Notes: generated by a model not told the origin, from the letters alone. A stretch of 64,000 nucleotides of DNA from Corticicoccus populi (GCF_042686195.1 NZ_JBHUOQ010000001.1:1488001-1552000); one strand, 5' to 3'; positions 35,124 through 41,814 are shown, numbered from the stretch's first letter. Numbers and translations: made by a program.

Positions 35124-35333
35124 ATGACTTTCATTCAATGGCTGTCACAATTTGAAGAATTGGACGAACCTATAGGAGATTTAGCGGATGATTTTAGAAG
35201 ATGTTCCGATTTTCACGGTTTGAAAGAAAAAACGGATATCGAATTCTATTTAAAAAGAAAAGGTGCTTGTGTGGATGCTATGAGAACATTTAACGAAGCC
35301 TGGAATTTATATAAAAAGGAGATTATAAAATGA
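35124..35333 (+). CDS. YozE/SAM-like domain protein
   Basis: A 69-aa protein matching the YozE SAM-like fold: F-I-Q-W-L opening, P-I-G-D-L-A-D-D centre, and D-I-E-F-Y-L, then A-x-x-T-F-N-E-A-W-N-L-Y at the end. The host-type relatives are of unknown function. Located just after the origin; overlaps the next gene by 4 bp (ATGA). AAAGGAG precedes the ATG. Confidence 0.75.
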   Translation: MTFIQWLSQFEELDEPIGDLADDFRRCSDFHGLKEKTDIEFYLKRKGACVDAMRTFNEAWNLYKKEIIK

Positions 35334-35662
35334 ATAAAAGAGTATTTAACAATCGAGCGTTTGAACTGGTAAGAAATGTTGTTGTCATGAGTGAAGTATT
35401 AGTTGAGGATGAAACGCATTCTTTCACTCTAAGTGAGGACCCATTCAATATGAAGTTCATTGTGGGGGCGGGTCAATTATTCGCTGCTATGGAAGTGTAT
35501 GCGACTCAGGGCGTGCAGAAAGCCTATAACATCGCCGGAGTGGAGCATTTAGAGCGATTGCTGTATCCAATGGATAGAGATTATACACAAGAACAGCATA
35601 CGGAGTTTTTCATTAGTCAACTGAAGAGGACTACTTCCTACATTTACTTGAAGAATATCTAA
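35330..35662 (+). CDS. hypothetical island protein, 110 aa
   Basis: A soluble 110-aa protein with no recognised domain. It is translationally coupled to the YozE-like gene. The last ~15 residues (T-T-S-Y-I-Y-L-K-N-I) look unlike the rest, and the next gene's frame stays open back to 35613 in a different phase. A frameshift that split one longer gene near 35613-35640 is therefore possible. Confidence 0.6.
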   Translation: MNKRVFNNRAFELVRNVVVMSEVLVEDETHSFTLSEDPFNMKFIVGAGQLFAAMEVYATQGVQKAYNIAGVEHLERLLYPMDRDYTQEQHTEFFISQLKRTTSYIYLKNI

Positions 35663-35694
35663 CTAAAGATGTCTTCTCTGTTCCTGCAGATGAG

Positions 35695-35886
35695 ATGGAA
35701 CTTATGAGTAGTTCGAAGGCTGATTTGGTCGGTCATATTGAACAATTGTACTTATACGCTTTACCCCTTAATAATCCGGATGAAAAATTAGTCGATATAT
35801 TACGAGATATCACAATAATTATGAATATAGAAGAAGTATCTATATCAGATTTTGAATCACTTAAAACTAAATTGGAGGAACTATAA
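35695..35886 (+). CDS. hypothetical island protein, 63 aa (may be the 3' part of a split gene)
   Basis: A short acidic, helical product ending E-S-L-K-T-K-L-E-E-L. No good ribosome-binding site precedes the ATG at 35695 or the later one at 35704. The same frame is open without a start from 35613 and would read E-E-D-Y-F-L-H-L-L-E-E-Y-L-T-K-D, which looks like genuine coding sequence. This supports a frameshifted fusion with the preceding gene. Confidence 0.5.
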   Translation: MELMSSSKADLVGHIEQLYLYALPLNNPDEKLVDILRDITIIMNIEEVSISDFESLKTKLEEL

Positions 35887-35887
35887 A

Positions 35888-36139
35888 ATGAATAAAACTG
35901 AACTGAATCAAATGACGGAGAAATTATCGAATATACAAAATACTTTGGAGATGCAAAATCATTTATTTGAATTTGTTCCTTCGGTGGGAGGAATGGAAAA
36001 AGATGAATTGTTACTCGCTTATCATAAACTGTACTGTGCAACAGATACGATTTATGAAATGAATCAGAAGACTAATAATGTACTGGAATCTTTAATTAAT
36101 ACCTTGCTAAAGGCTGAGGAGGAATTGGAAGATGATTAA
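35888..36139 (+). CDS. hypothetical island protein, 83 aa
   Basis: A helical protein beginning M-N-K-T-E-L-N-Q-M-T, with GGAGG 10 nt before the ATG; the longer frame from 35852 has no site and is rejected. Probably coiled-coil over most of its length. Overlaps the next small gene by 8 bp. Function unknown. Confidence 0.65.
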   Translation: MNKTELNQMTEKLSNIQNTLEMQNHLFEFVPSVGGMEKDELLLAYHKLYCATDTIYEMNQKTNNVLESLINTLLKAEEELEDD

Positions 36140-36296
36140 AACAATATTACCGGAACTGATATTTCTCACTGCAGGTTTACTAATCATTATAGCCATGTGG
36201 TCGCTTATGGGGAGGCCGTATGCGGCTATCTTTGCAGGTGGGTTCCTGCTTGTGACATCACTGTATTTATCCAGTGTGATGTATTCTGAGTATTAA
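36132..36296 (+). CDS. small two-helix membrane protein, 54 aa
   Basis: Starts M-I-K-T-I-L-P-E-L-I-F-L-T-A-G and has two hydrophobic segments (~5-22 and ~31-48) separated by M-G-R-P-Y. GGAATTGG is a modest ribosome-binding site. Small membrane proteins of this kind are common in staphylococcal phages and islands; a family name would be a guess. A short hairpin (CGATAC/GTATCG, 36307-36323) follows, with a T run only on the minus strand. Confidence 0.6.
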   Translation: MIKTILPELIFLTAGLLIIIAMWSLMGRPYAAIFAGGFLLVTSLYLSSVMYSEY

Positions 36297-36395
36297 AAAA
36301 AGCCGATACATTAAGTATCGACCGACTCATTTCAACTTGTGGGAGGTCTAAGCCGTGAACACCACAGAATATACAACAGGAAGGAGGTTAATGTT

Positions 36396-36700
36396 ATGTA
36401 CGGCGATTTAGATCATACCGATGAGTTTATAAGCTCACACCATACGAGCAGGCGGCACTGATTGAATGGTGTGAACAATTGGAGAAGGTAAGGACCATAC
36501 ACAAAAGTGAGAATTCTTATACGATTAAGCATTACTTTGAGTATTCAGGCAAAGGTTTCTATGTGACAAACGGTGCAATGAAAGAGGCGTTAGTGCTTTC
36601 CGGCTTCGAGATACTTGACCGGAGGCAACAGAATTATCAAGTCAATGTTTCAAAACGATGTGTCAATAAACTGTTTAAAGAAATGTGCATGGTTCATTAA
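36396..36700 (+). pseudogene. frameshifted phage-type small protein
   Basis: AAGGAGG (36381-36387) leads to ATG 36396, reading M-Y-G-D-L-D-H-T-D-E-F-I before running to a stop at 36461. A -1 shift at TTTATAAG (about 36427-36434) continues K-L-T-P-Y-E-Q-A-A-L-I-E-W-C-E-Q-L-E and then 70 more residues to the stop at 36700 (K-H-Y-F-E-Y, then G-F-Y-V-T-N-G-A). The two parts read as one ~105-aa protein. This may be a true mutation, a sequencing error or a programmed shift; the slippery site is not canonical. A TTG start at 36479 for the second part alone lacks a ribosome-binding site. Confidence 0.55.
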
Positions 36701-36740
36701 TTCATATCTCTACTATTATAACATGGCAGGGGTTGAATTG

Positions 36741-37265
36741 ATGAAAGAAATTGATGAAGTTTTGACGGATTATGAGGTAATGACTCACTTCAATAGGTAC
36801 TTTCAAGAATGGCGGATGAATGAGCTGCAAGATGATTTACAGGATTTATATTATCAATCTATCGGCAAAACAGATTACGACGGTGTGTACGGCATATCCA
36901 TGGCAGCGACATCGGTTGAGAACATCGTTGAACGGACATGCGCTGTTAAAAGTCTTATAGCGATGCAAGATGAGAAGGATCGTATGTATAACTCCATGCT
37001 CAATGCATATTTAGAATCGTTACCTGAAGCATCTGTTCGTGTGGTGAATCGTTATTTCTATCAACAGTTTCATCACGGCATCACACTTCAACATCCAGTT
37101 ATGGATGCGCTGAAAGATAATTTATATATTGCCAGTCAAGATGCCCGAGCAGACCGTAATCAGAAACGTAACTTTGAGCGTTATCAGCAGGCAGTGAAAA
37201 AGGCAGCTGCGATTAAGACAAAACCAAAACGGGACAAAATTAAATTAATATGGAAGGAATTTTAA
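36741..37265 (+). CDS. hypothetical island protein, 174 aa
   Basis: A mostly helical protein. ATG 36741 with GCAGGGG 8 nt upstream is chosen over the earlier TTG at 36615, which would overlap the previous gene heavily. The basic C-terminal tail (K-T-K-P-K-R-D-K-I-K) suggests nucleic-acid contact. No family recognised; by position it could be a late regulator, but that is a guess. Confidence 0.6.
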   Translation: MKEIDEVLTDYEVMTHFNRYFQEWRMNELQDDLQDLYYQSIGKTDYDGVYGISMAATSVENIVERTCAVKSLIAMQDEKDRMYNSMLNAYLESLPEASVRVVNRYFYQQFHHGITLQHPVMDALKDNLYIASQDARADRNQKRNFERYQQAVKKAAAIKTKPKRDKIKLIWKEF

Positions 37266-37266
37266 T

Positions 37267-37854
37267 TTGAAATTTAATCAAGTATATCAAGAGCAAGTGC
37301 TTTCAAAAGTGAAAGGTAAGAAAGAATATAAAAAACAGTACGGTATGTTAAATGATAAGTATCAATCATTAAATCACTCTTTATCTGAATCCAATGATTA
37401 TATTGAGAGGCAGAACATCGAAACTTTAATTAAAGAAGTTGTGTCTGAAATAGAAGTACTCCGTGAAGTATACGGTACAGACCCGGACTTTAGTATCAAT
37501 CGATCAAATGTGGACACACTTGTCGGATTGTATCAAACAGAAGTCAAACCGATTCACGAGGCTGTAAATCAAGAATATGTCAAACTCATTGCGATGTTGG
37601 ATGAAGTTGCCAACCAATATGATAAGGTGCTAGGACATCAGTATCAAGCAGTAGTGTTGCGTTCTAGATTGACTGCCAGTAAGAATCTGATATCCAACCC
37701 GGATAATGCCCGTCTACCGGATAATATGACTACTGTACCCGCTAACTATATTACTCCTGGAACGATGGAGAACACTAAGAACTCTGAAGCCATATTGAAA
37801 GTATTAAAGGCTAAATTGAATTATACAGAATATCATTTCAAAGGAGAGAAATAA
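37267..37854 (+). CDS. hypothetical coiled-coil island protein, 195 aa
   Basis: A soluble, helix-rich protein. It starts at TTG 37267, 8 nt after GGAAGG and one base past the previous stop. With the next gene it occupies the place where SaPI islands carry capsid-morphogenesis or interference genes upstream of terS; no sequence motif confirms such a role. Confidence 0.6.
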   Translation: MKFNQVYQEQVLSKVKGKKEYKKQYGMLNDKYQSLNHSLSESNDYIERQNIETLIKEVVSEIEVLREVYGTDPDFSINRSNVDTLVGLYQTEVKPIHEAVNQEYVKLIAMLDEVANQYDKVLGHQYQAVVLRSRLTASKNLISNPDNARLPDNMTTVPANYITPGTMENTKNSEAILKVLKAKLNYTEYHFKGEK

Positions 37855-37857
37855 ATT

Positions 37858-38484
37858 ATGAACATACCAACATTTAAAAGACAGGAAGAAATAGCAACAC
37901 CAGTATTTGATTTAAAAGGCATCGAGTCACGTTTAACACAGGCATTGACTGTAGAGTTGAAGGCTAAGCAGCAGGAATATATGACAGCTGTGAGAAAGAA
38001 ACATCAGAAGTATATAGGTTACAGTATAAACCTCAGTAACTTTAATGAGGCCAAAGAAAATTATCCAAGTGATCCAAGAGTGATGCGTGATATTAAAGAC
38101 GGTTATGAAACAGCTGTTCAAAGTTATGAGAAATCAAAGCAAGATGAGTCGAACATTGAACAACAAATCATGACAGCAATTGAAACACAATCATTAGGTG
38201 ATGATGAGAAAGCGTATATTAAGCAGCAGAGAGACGTCTTGAATAGAATGGACAAAGACACTGCAAAACGTTTGAAGGCTTGCGTTGACGAGATAAAGGG
38301 CATCCTCGAAGGTGAATATAACGAACTAAAAGCAGGCATTGAAATATTGAATCGACTGGAACAGTACGATAAAAACATCCACCGTTTTGGTAGATTGAAG
38401 TCAGAACCACCAATGACACATATCCCAAAAATGACAACGGAGACTGATCAGCTGATGGCAGACTTCCGAAAGTATTTGAAATAA
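37858..38484 (+). CDS. hypothetical coiled-coil island protein, 208 aa
   Basis: Long amphipathic helices dominate (~20-60 and ~85-175), so the protein is probably elongated and oligomeric. GGAGAG precedes the ATG closely. It directly follows the 195-aa gene and precedes the terS leader. A scaffold-like or capsid-interfering role is conceivable from shape and position only. Confidence 0.6.
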   Translation: MNIPTFKRQEEIATPVFDLKGIESRLTQALTVELKAKQQEYMTAVRKKHQKYIGYSINLSNFNEAKENYPSDPRVMRDIKDGYETAVQSYEKSKQDESNIEQQIMTAIETQSLGDDEKAYIKQQRDVLNRMDKDTAKRLKACVDEIKGILEGEYNELKAGIEILNRLEQYDKNIHRFGRLKSEPPMTHIPKMTTETDQLMADFRKYLK

Positions 38485-38518
38485 AGCCCCCCATAATTTT
38501 TCAACGTGTTGTTTGGAA

Positions 38519-38560
38519 AGAGAATTAACCGACGCTCCCCCCTTGTTGGCGTGATTCTCT
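38519..38560. other. candidate cos-like site upstream of the small terminase gene
   Basis: A GC-rich island in AT-rich DNA with nested symmetry: arms AGAGAAT (38519-38525) and ATTCTCT (38554-38560), an inner ACGC/GCGT pair (38532-38535, 38549-38552) and a C6 tract between. Non-coding DNA directly upstream of terS is where cos-type phages and PICIs carry their packaging site. No experimental consensus was available to me, so this is a suggestion. Confidence 0.35.
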
Positions 38561-38606
38561 AGAAAAAAGCTGAAATTCACAAAATATTACAGAAAGGAGG
38601 GCATCT

Positions 38607-39068
38607 ATGGGAAAAGACCGATTATTAGTAGACAATGTAAAAGGGAATCTCACTCAAGATGAAATTGATGCCCGTAAATCAGCTGAGAAGCGTATGTATG
38701 ATTTAGAGCCGATTGATATTACACCCCCTGAACATTTAGATGACATTGCTCAAACGGAGTACAAACGTATTGTGCCACTGTTACGAGAATTGCCGATTGC
38801 GGCACTGGACTATTCTATGGTGTGCGCATATTGTCAATTTTATTCCAACTGGCTGCAGGCTTCAGAACAAATGAAATCTGAATCACTTACGATTACTACA
38901 GCGCATGGCGTACGTTCCAACCCGCTCATTATAATACAGCGGGATGCACATCGTTCCATGCAAAGCATCGCGAGCAAGTTAGGTATGACAATAGACAGTC
39001 GGTTGAAGATTATGACACCGAAACAGTCAGAACAGAAATCAGATCCATTCAAGAGCTTCTTTGAATAA
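38607..39068 (+). CDS. terS: phage terminase small subunit, P27 family
   Basis: A 153-aa protein with the P27-family pattern: P-P-E-H-L-D-D-I-A-Q-T-E-Y-K-R-I, then L-D-Y-S-M-V-C-A-Y-C-Q-F-Y and a basic R-D-A-H-R-S-M-Q-S-I-A-S-K-L-G helix. Small terminase subunits recognise the packaging site. A lone TerS without a large subunit is the hallmark of islands that pair their own TerS with a helper phage's TerL to steal packaging. AAAGGAGG precedes the ATG. Confidence 0.9.
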   Translation: MGKDRLLVDNVKGNLTQDEIDARKSAEKRMYDLEPIDITPPEHLDDIAQTEYKRIVPLLRELPIAALDYSMVCAYCQFYSNWLQASEQMKSESLTITTAHGVRSNPLIIIQRDAHRSMQSIASKLGMTIDSRLKIMTPKQSEQKSDPFKSFFE

Positions 39069-39084
39069 CAATTGAGGTGATTAT

Positions 39085-39309
39085 GTGGGAATGACTTACC
39101 GGGAATATTTAAGAAAAGGGATTGAATCTGAAGTGATTAGACGTTGTCATGGATTGTCGTCTGAACATATAGAAGTAGACCCATATATTGAGAACTGTTT
39201 TAAACAAATATCGGTGGCAAAGAAATATTGCCAAACTCGAATGGATTTTGAAAAAAGAATTAATGAGATTATTCTAAAAATAAATGAATATAGAAGGGGT
39301 GTTTCATAA
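39085..39309 (+). CDS. hypothetical island protein, 74 aa
   Basis: A small basic/acidic helical protein between terS and the protease-like gene; its stop overlaps the next start by one base. It begins at GTG 39085 (GAGGTG upstream) or ATG 39091. No family recognised. Confidence 0.6.
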   Translation: MGMTYREYLRKGIESEVIRRCHGLSSEHIEVDPYIENCFKQISVAKKYCQTRMDFEKRINEIILKINEYRRGVS

Positions 39310-39779
39310 TGGTGAAAGCAGCAGGTTACGGTATCATTTACGGTGCCCCGGATGCAGAAGGTAAAATTTTTGACAGTGGTTGTTTTGATGATGCGGATAT
39401 GAGGGACACACGGTTTTTAGTGGAAAAGGTTGACCCGATATCGAATGTTGCATTCGGTACTGCCAAACTCATGTTAGATGAAAAAGGGATAAAGTATATT
39501 ACGGATTTACCACAGACATTGACTGGAGGTCGTGATGTAGCTGAAAGTATTCGAAATGGTAACTTCATGGGGGTAGATGTGCACGCCAATATTCAGACAC
39601 GTATAGTTGATGGTGTGAAGCATGTGACGAAAGTTGAAAGGCTTCTGGGATTCCGGTTTAATTCAAACTCTAATGGCACATATAGTAGCGCTTATTTGAT
39701 TGATGATGATAACCTCACAGTGGAAGAACTGCATGAGCGAAAGCGTAAGTTAAAATTAGAACTAGAGTTATTGGGATAA
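39309..39779 (+). CDS. HK97 prohead-protease-like protein, probably catalytically dead
   Basis: The 156-aa product follows the HK97 prohead protease plan: a G-Y-G-I-I-Y-G strand, F-D-S-G-C-F-D-D, F-G-T-A-K-L-M-L-D-E-K-G-I, then T-G-G-R-D-V-A-E-S-I-R-N-G-N-F-M-G-V-D-V. Where active enzymes have a catalytic His after the first helix and a Ser in G-x-S-I-G-F, this protein shows E-K-V-D-P-I and G-V-D-V-H-A. Both catalytic positions therefore appear lost. It may act as a decoy or capsid-assembly modulator of a helper phage. GAAGGGG lies upstream. Confidence 0.7.
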   Translation: MVKAAGYGIIYGAPDAEGKIFDSGCFDDADMRDTRFLVEKVDPISNVAFGTAKLMLDEKGIKYITDLPQTLTGGRDVAESIRNGNFMGVDVHANIQTRIVDGVKHVTKVERLLGFRFNSNSNGTYSSAYLIDDDNLTVEELHERKRKLKLELELLG

Positions 39780-39840
39780 TAGGTTTTAAAATGATACAAT
39801 AGTTATGTACTTTAGACATGTACAAAGATGGTTTTCCATT

Positions 39841-39872
39841 AAAACACTCAGTCAATTTGGCTGAGTGTTTTT
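39841..39872 (+). terminator. Rho-independent terminator at the end of the packaging module
   Basis: AACACTCAG/CTGAGTGTT with a 9-nt loop and T5 on the plus strand; A4 on the left makes it usable in both directions. Confidence 0.88.
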
Positions 39873-40323
39873 AATTTGATAAACAACATATGCTGGTAAT
39901 ATTTAGTGGTGAAATTTTATTGATTTTTTATTCAAAATTAAGATTGATATGAAAGATGTGTATTGAAATGGTAGTTCAAGATAATCCGACCTCACATAAT
40001 AGCCTGTATGAAGTGTTTAACATCAATTTAATGGTATAAACTATTGATGAGTTAAATGCTCTGTACGGGCTTTATTTGACGTTGTGTGGGACTATTAGTA
40101 ATGATGCCATAAATATAGATGGTTCGGTAGTACCGACGGCACAAACACGAGTGAAGATGTGATAGCTGAAATTGTCGAGAGGGCGAAGGAAAGACAAAAG
40201 GAATCAATAGAAATTGCAAACATGAAAAATCCTAAACACAAAAGAAATAATGTGTTAGGTTCTGCCGGTCCAAACCCATTAAAGCCCACCAACACCAACC
40301 AAGAAATCGGAAAACTAGCAGGT

Positions 40324-40351
40324 GTTTGCACACTTGCGTGAGAGGTTATAC
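40324..40351 (-). repeat. degenerate, inverted copy of the CRISPR-like repeat
   Basis: Read on the minus strand these bases share GTATAACCTC exactly with the 5' end of the array repeat and about 18 of the first 23 positions overall, but in the opposite orientation to the four array copies. It sits exactly where the first gene fragment loses its frame. A 15-bp direct repeat (CACAATTTAGGCATG, 40366-40380 and 40444-40458) lies between it and the array. Confidence 0.45.
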
Positions 40352-40461
40352 AATATGCGACATCGCACAATTTAGGCATGGATTGGAACACATCAAATAG
40401 ATTTATGAAAGTTGCTGATGAACTACCGAATTCTGATACGTACCACAATTTAGGCATGCAA

Positions 40462-40693
40462 GTATAACCTCGCACACACGTGCGTGATGAAACATTTCAA
40501 TCCACGCACCCTCGCGGGGTGCGACTCTGTATAACCTCGCACACGCGTGCGTGATGAAACGTAGTATGTGTATTTCATATTGCTCATCCCCTATGTATAA
40601 CCTCGCACACGCGTGCGTGATGAAACGGTTATCATGGGTTTACTCATCCGATTGAAGTAATGTATAACCTCGCACACGCGTGCGTGATGAAAC
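40462..40693 (+). CRISPR. CRISPR-like mini-array: 4 repeats, 3 spacers; spacer 1 is a type I-C repeat
   Basis: Four 32-nt repeats start at 40462, 40529, 40595 and 40662. Copies 2-4 are identical; copy 1 differs by one base. Each has an internal palindrome (CGCAC/GTGCG) and ends GATGAAAC. Spacers are 35, 34 and 35 nt, all different. Spacer 1 (40494-40528) begins ATTTCAATCCACGCACCC, continues CGCGGGGTGCGAC and adds TCT; its reverse complement (GTCGCACCC, then GGGTGCGTGGATTGAAAT) is a complete 32-nt type I-C CRISPR repeat. There is no AT-rich leader and no cas gene in the window. The array lies inside a broken phage-type gene. Confidence 0.82.
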
Positions 40694-40885
40694 TCGATGA
40701 AAACTTAAATCGTTCTACGTCGAACAATATCGGTTTGGAGGCTTTGTATCAAATCGCAACTTTACCCGAACCTGAACGCACTAAAAAATACGTTACAGAA
40801 AAAGACGAAACGAAGGTATTACTTTTGATTCTACTCTATAAAGAAAATATAATAGTTATTAATAAATATTTAGAGAAGAGTGATT

Positions 40886-41365
40886 ATGTTGTCAATTTAT
40901 GACTTTGAAGTAACAAAGGAAAATGGTGAATCATACAGTTTAAATCAATACGAAGGCAGACTGATGATTATAGTGAACACAGCTACTAAGTGTGGTTTGA
41001 GTGGTCAATTTGAAGAACTCGAAATGCTATATCAGAAGTATAAAGAGGATGGTTTAATTATATTAGGTTTTCCTTCCAATCAGTTTAAACAGGAGTTAGG
41101 TAGTGCAGAAGAGTCTGCAGAATCTTGCCGGCTAACGTATGGAGTTACTTTCCCTATGCATCAGTTAACTGTAATTAATGGTAAGGATGCTGCCCCACTC
41201 TTTAAATATCTCAAAGAACACGCACCAGGTACTATGGGGAATTCTATAAAATGGAACTTCACTAAATTTCTAGTTAGCCCTGATGGTGAAGGAGTGAAGC
41301 GTTTTGCTCCAAAAACAAGTCCCAAAGACATGGTTACAAGTATAGAAGAGTTATTAAAAAGATAA
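40886..41365 (+). CDS. glutathione peroxidase family thiol peroxidase
   Basis: A 159-aa protein with the family core: N-T-A-T-K-C-G-L (peroxidatic Cys36), G-F-P-S-N-Q-F (Gln of the catalytic set) and W-N-F-T-K-F (Trp). It reduces hydrogen peroxide and organic or lipid peroxides, in bacteria usually with thioredoxin or bacillithiol rather than glutathione. Full length. The ribosome-binding site (GAGAAGAG) before ATG 40886 is modest. An oxidative-stress gene within a phage satellite is an accessory cargo gene; it may alternatively derive from the host. Confidence 0.9.
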   Translation: MLSIYDFEVTKENGESYSLNQYEGRLMIIVNTATKCGLSGQFEELEMLYQKYKEDGLIILGFPSNQFKQELGSAEESAESCRLTYGVTFPMHQLTVINGKDAAPLFKYLKEHAPGTMGNSIKWNFTKFLVSPDGEGVKRFAPKTSPKDMVTSIEELLKR

Positions 41366-41376
41366 GTAGTAGACAT

Positions 41377-41407
41377 CCCTTCAATTTTAAATTGAGGAGT
41401 TTTTTTG
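41377..41407 (+). terminator. terminator after the peroxidase gene
   Basis: TCAATTT/AAATTGA with flanking C/G pairs, followed by T7, 12 bp past the stop. Confidence 0.75.
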
Positions 41408-41410
41408 TGC

Positions 41411-41440
41411 AAAAAAACCACCTTCCCTTTGGAAAAGTGG
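41411..41440 (-). terminator. terminator of the small minus-strand gene
   Basis: On the minus strand CCAC-TTTTCC-AAAG-GGAA-GGTGG forms a stem with a small bulge and is followed by T7. It faces the peroxidase terminator and serves the gene ending at 41590. The AT-rich DNA 41441-41589 between them holds nothing recognisable. Confidence 0.7.
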
Positions 41441-41589
41441 CGGAAGGATAGTTAGATAATGAACAGTCGAAAGAAAAATTTTAAAGGGTTCTATTTCTAA
41501 CTATATTATATCATTATGAACCTTTATTTTATACTTAATTACTTAGGTTTTATTAATGAATATTATTTTTAATGATTTAAATTTTATGC

Positions 41590-41814
41590 TTACTTTCTCT
41601 CGTCAGAGGGTTTCTCAAATTTAAATTCTTGAAGTTTTTCATTTGCGTATAACGCAGACCTTAAATACTCACGAAAATAATTTTCTCTTCGAGACTCTAA
41701 ATACTTTAGATAATCTTTTTCATTATTGAAGTCTGATTGCTGTTTCGAGTGAGGCATGGTTTGAACATACGCTGCAGCAAAAGAAGCTGGGTCAAATTGA
41801 AGGGCATTAGACAT
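41590..41814 (-). CDS. hypothetical protein, 74 aa
   Basis: Starts M-S-N-A-L-Q-F-D-P-A-S-F and is helical and charged, with Y-L-K-Y-L-E-S-R-R-E-N-Y-F-R-E-Y in the middle. AGGAG lies 9 nt before ATG 41814; the ATG at 41823 sits directly on that site and is rejected. It is the only minus-strand gene in the island's right third. No family recognised. Confidence 0.6.
   Translation of the reverse strand: MSNALQFDPASFAAAYVQTMPHSKQQSDFNNEKDYLKYLESRRENYFREYLRSALYANEKLQEFKFEKPSDERK

Larger units (their letters stand above)
40030..40860 (+). pseudogene. broken phage-type gene (DUF3102/ParB-like pieces) interrupted by CRISPR-like repeats
   Basis: Several out-of-phase fragments read as protein: T-I-D-E-L-N-A-L-Y-G-L-Y near 40040; Q-K-E-S-I-E-I-A-N-M-K-N-P then T-N-Q-E-I-G-K-L-A-G-V (~40190-40325); L-G-M-D-W-N-T-S-N-R-F-M-K-V-A-D-E-L-P-N-S (~40372-40435); and, after the array, N-I-G-L-E-A-L-Y-Q-I-A-T-L-P-E-P-E-R-T (~40725-40785). 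The last two look like consecutive parts of a DUF3102-type phage protein. CRISPR-like repeats separate the pieces. The stretch 39873-40030 holds nothing else I recognise. Family assignment is from memory and moderate. Confidence 0.5.

Noticed and set aside
36615..36740. N-terminal extension of the 174-aa island gene
   Set aside because: It overlaps the upstream gene in another frame and has no ribosome-binding site; ATG 36741 has one.
37267..38484. Naming the two coiled-coil genes as SaPI capsid-size (cpm) genes
   Set aside because: Position fits, but no sequence motif I can see links them to CpmA/CpmB.
40660..40902. An open frame of 80 codons beginning just before repeat 4 of the array
   Set aside because: Its first codons are repeat sequence; the coding-like part (N-I-G-L-E-A-L-Y-Q) is a gene fragment cut off by the array, so it was treated as part of a pseudogene.
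41418..41446. Possible H-type pseudoknot (CCAC-CTTCC / GTGG-GGAAG)
   Set aside because: A simpler nested hairpin with a T run explains the same bases as the terminator of the minus-strand gene at 41590-41814.
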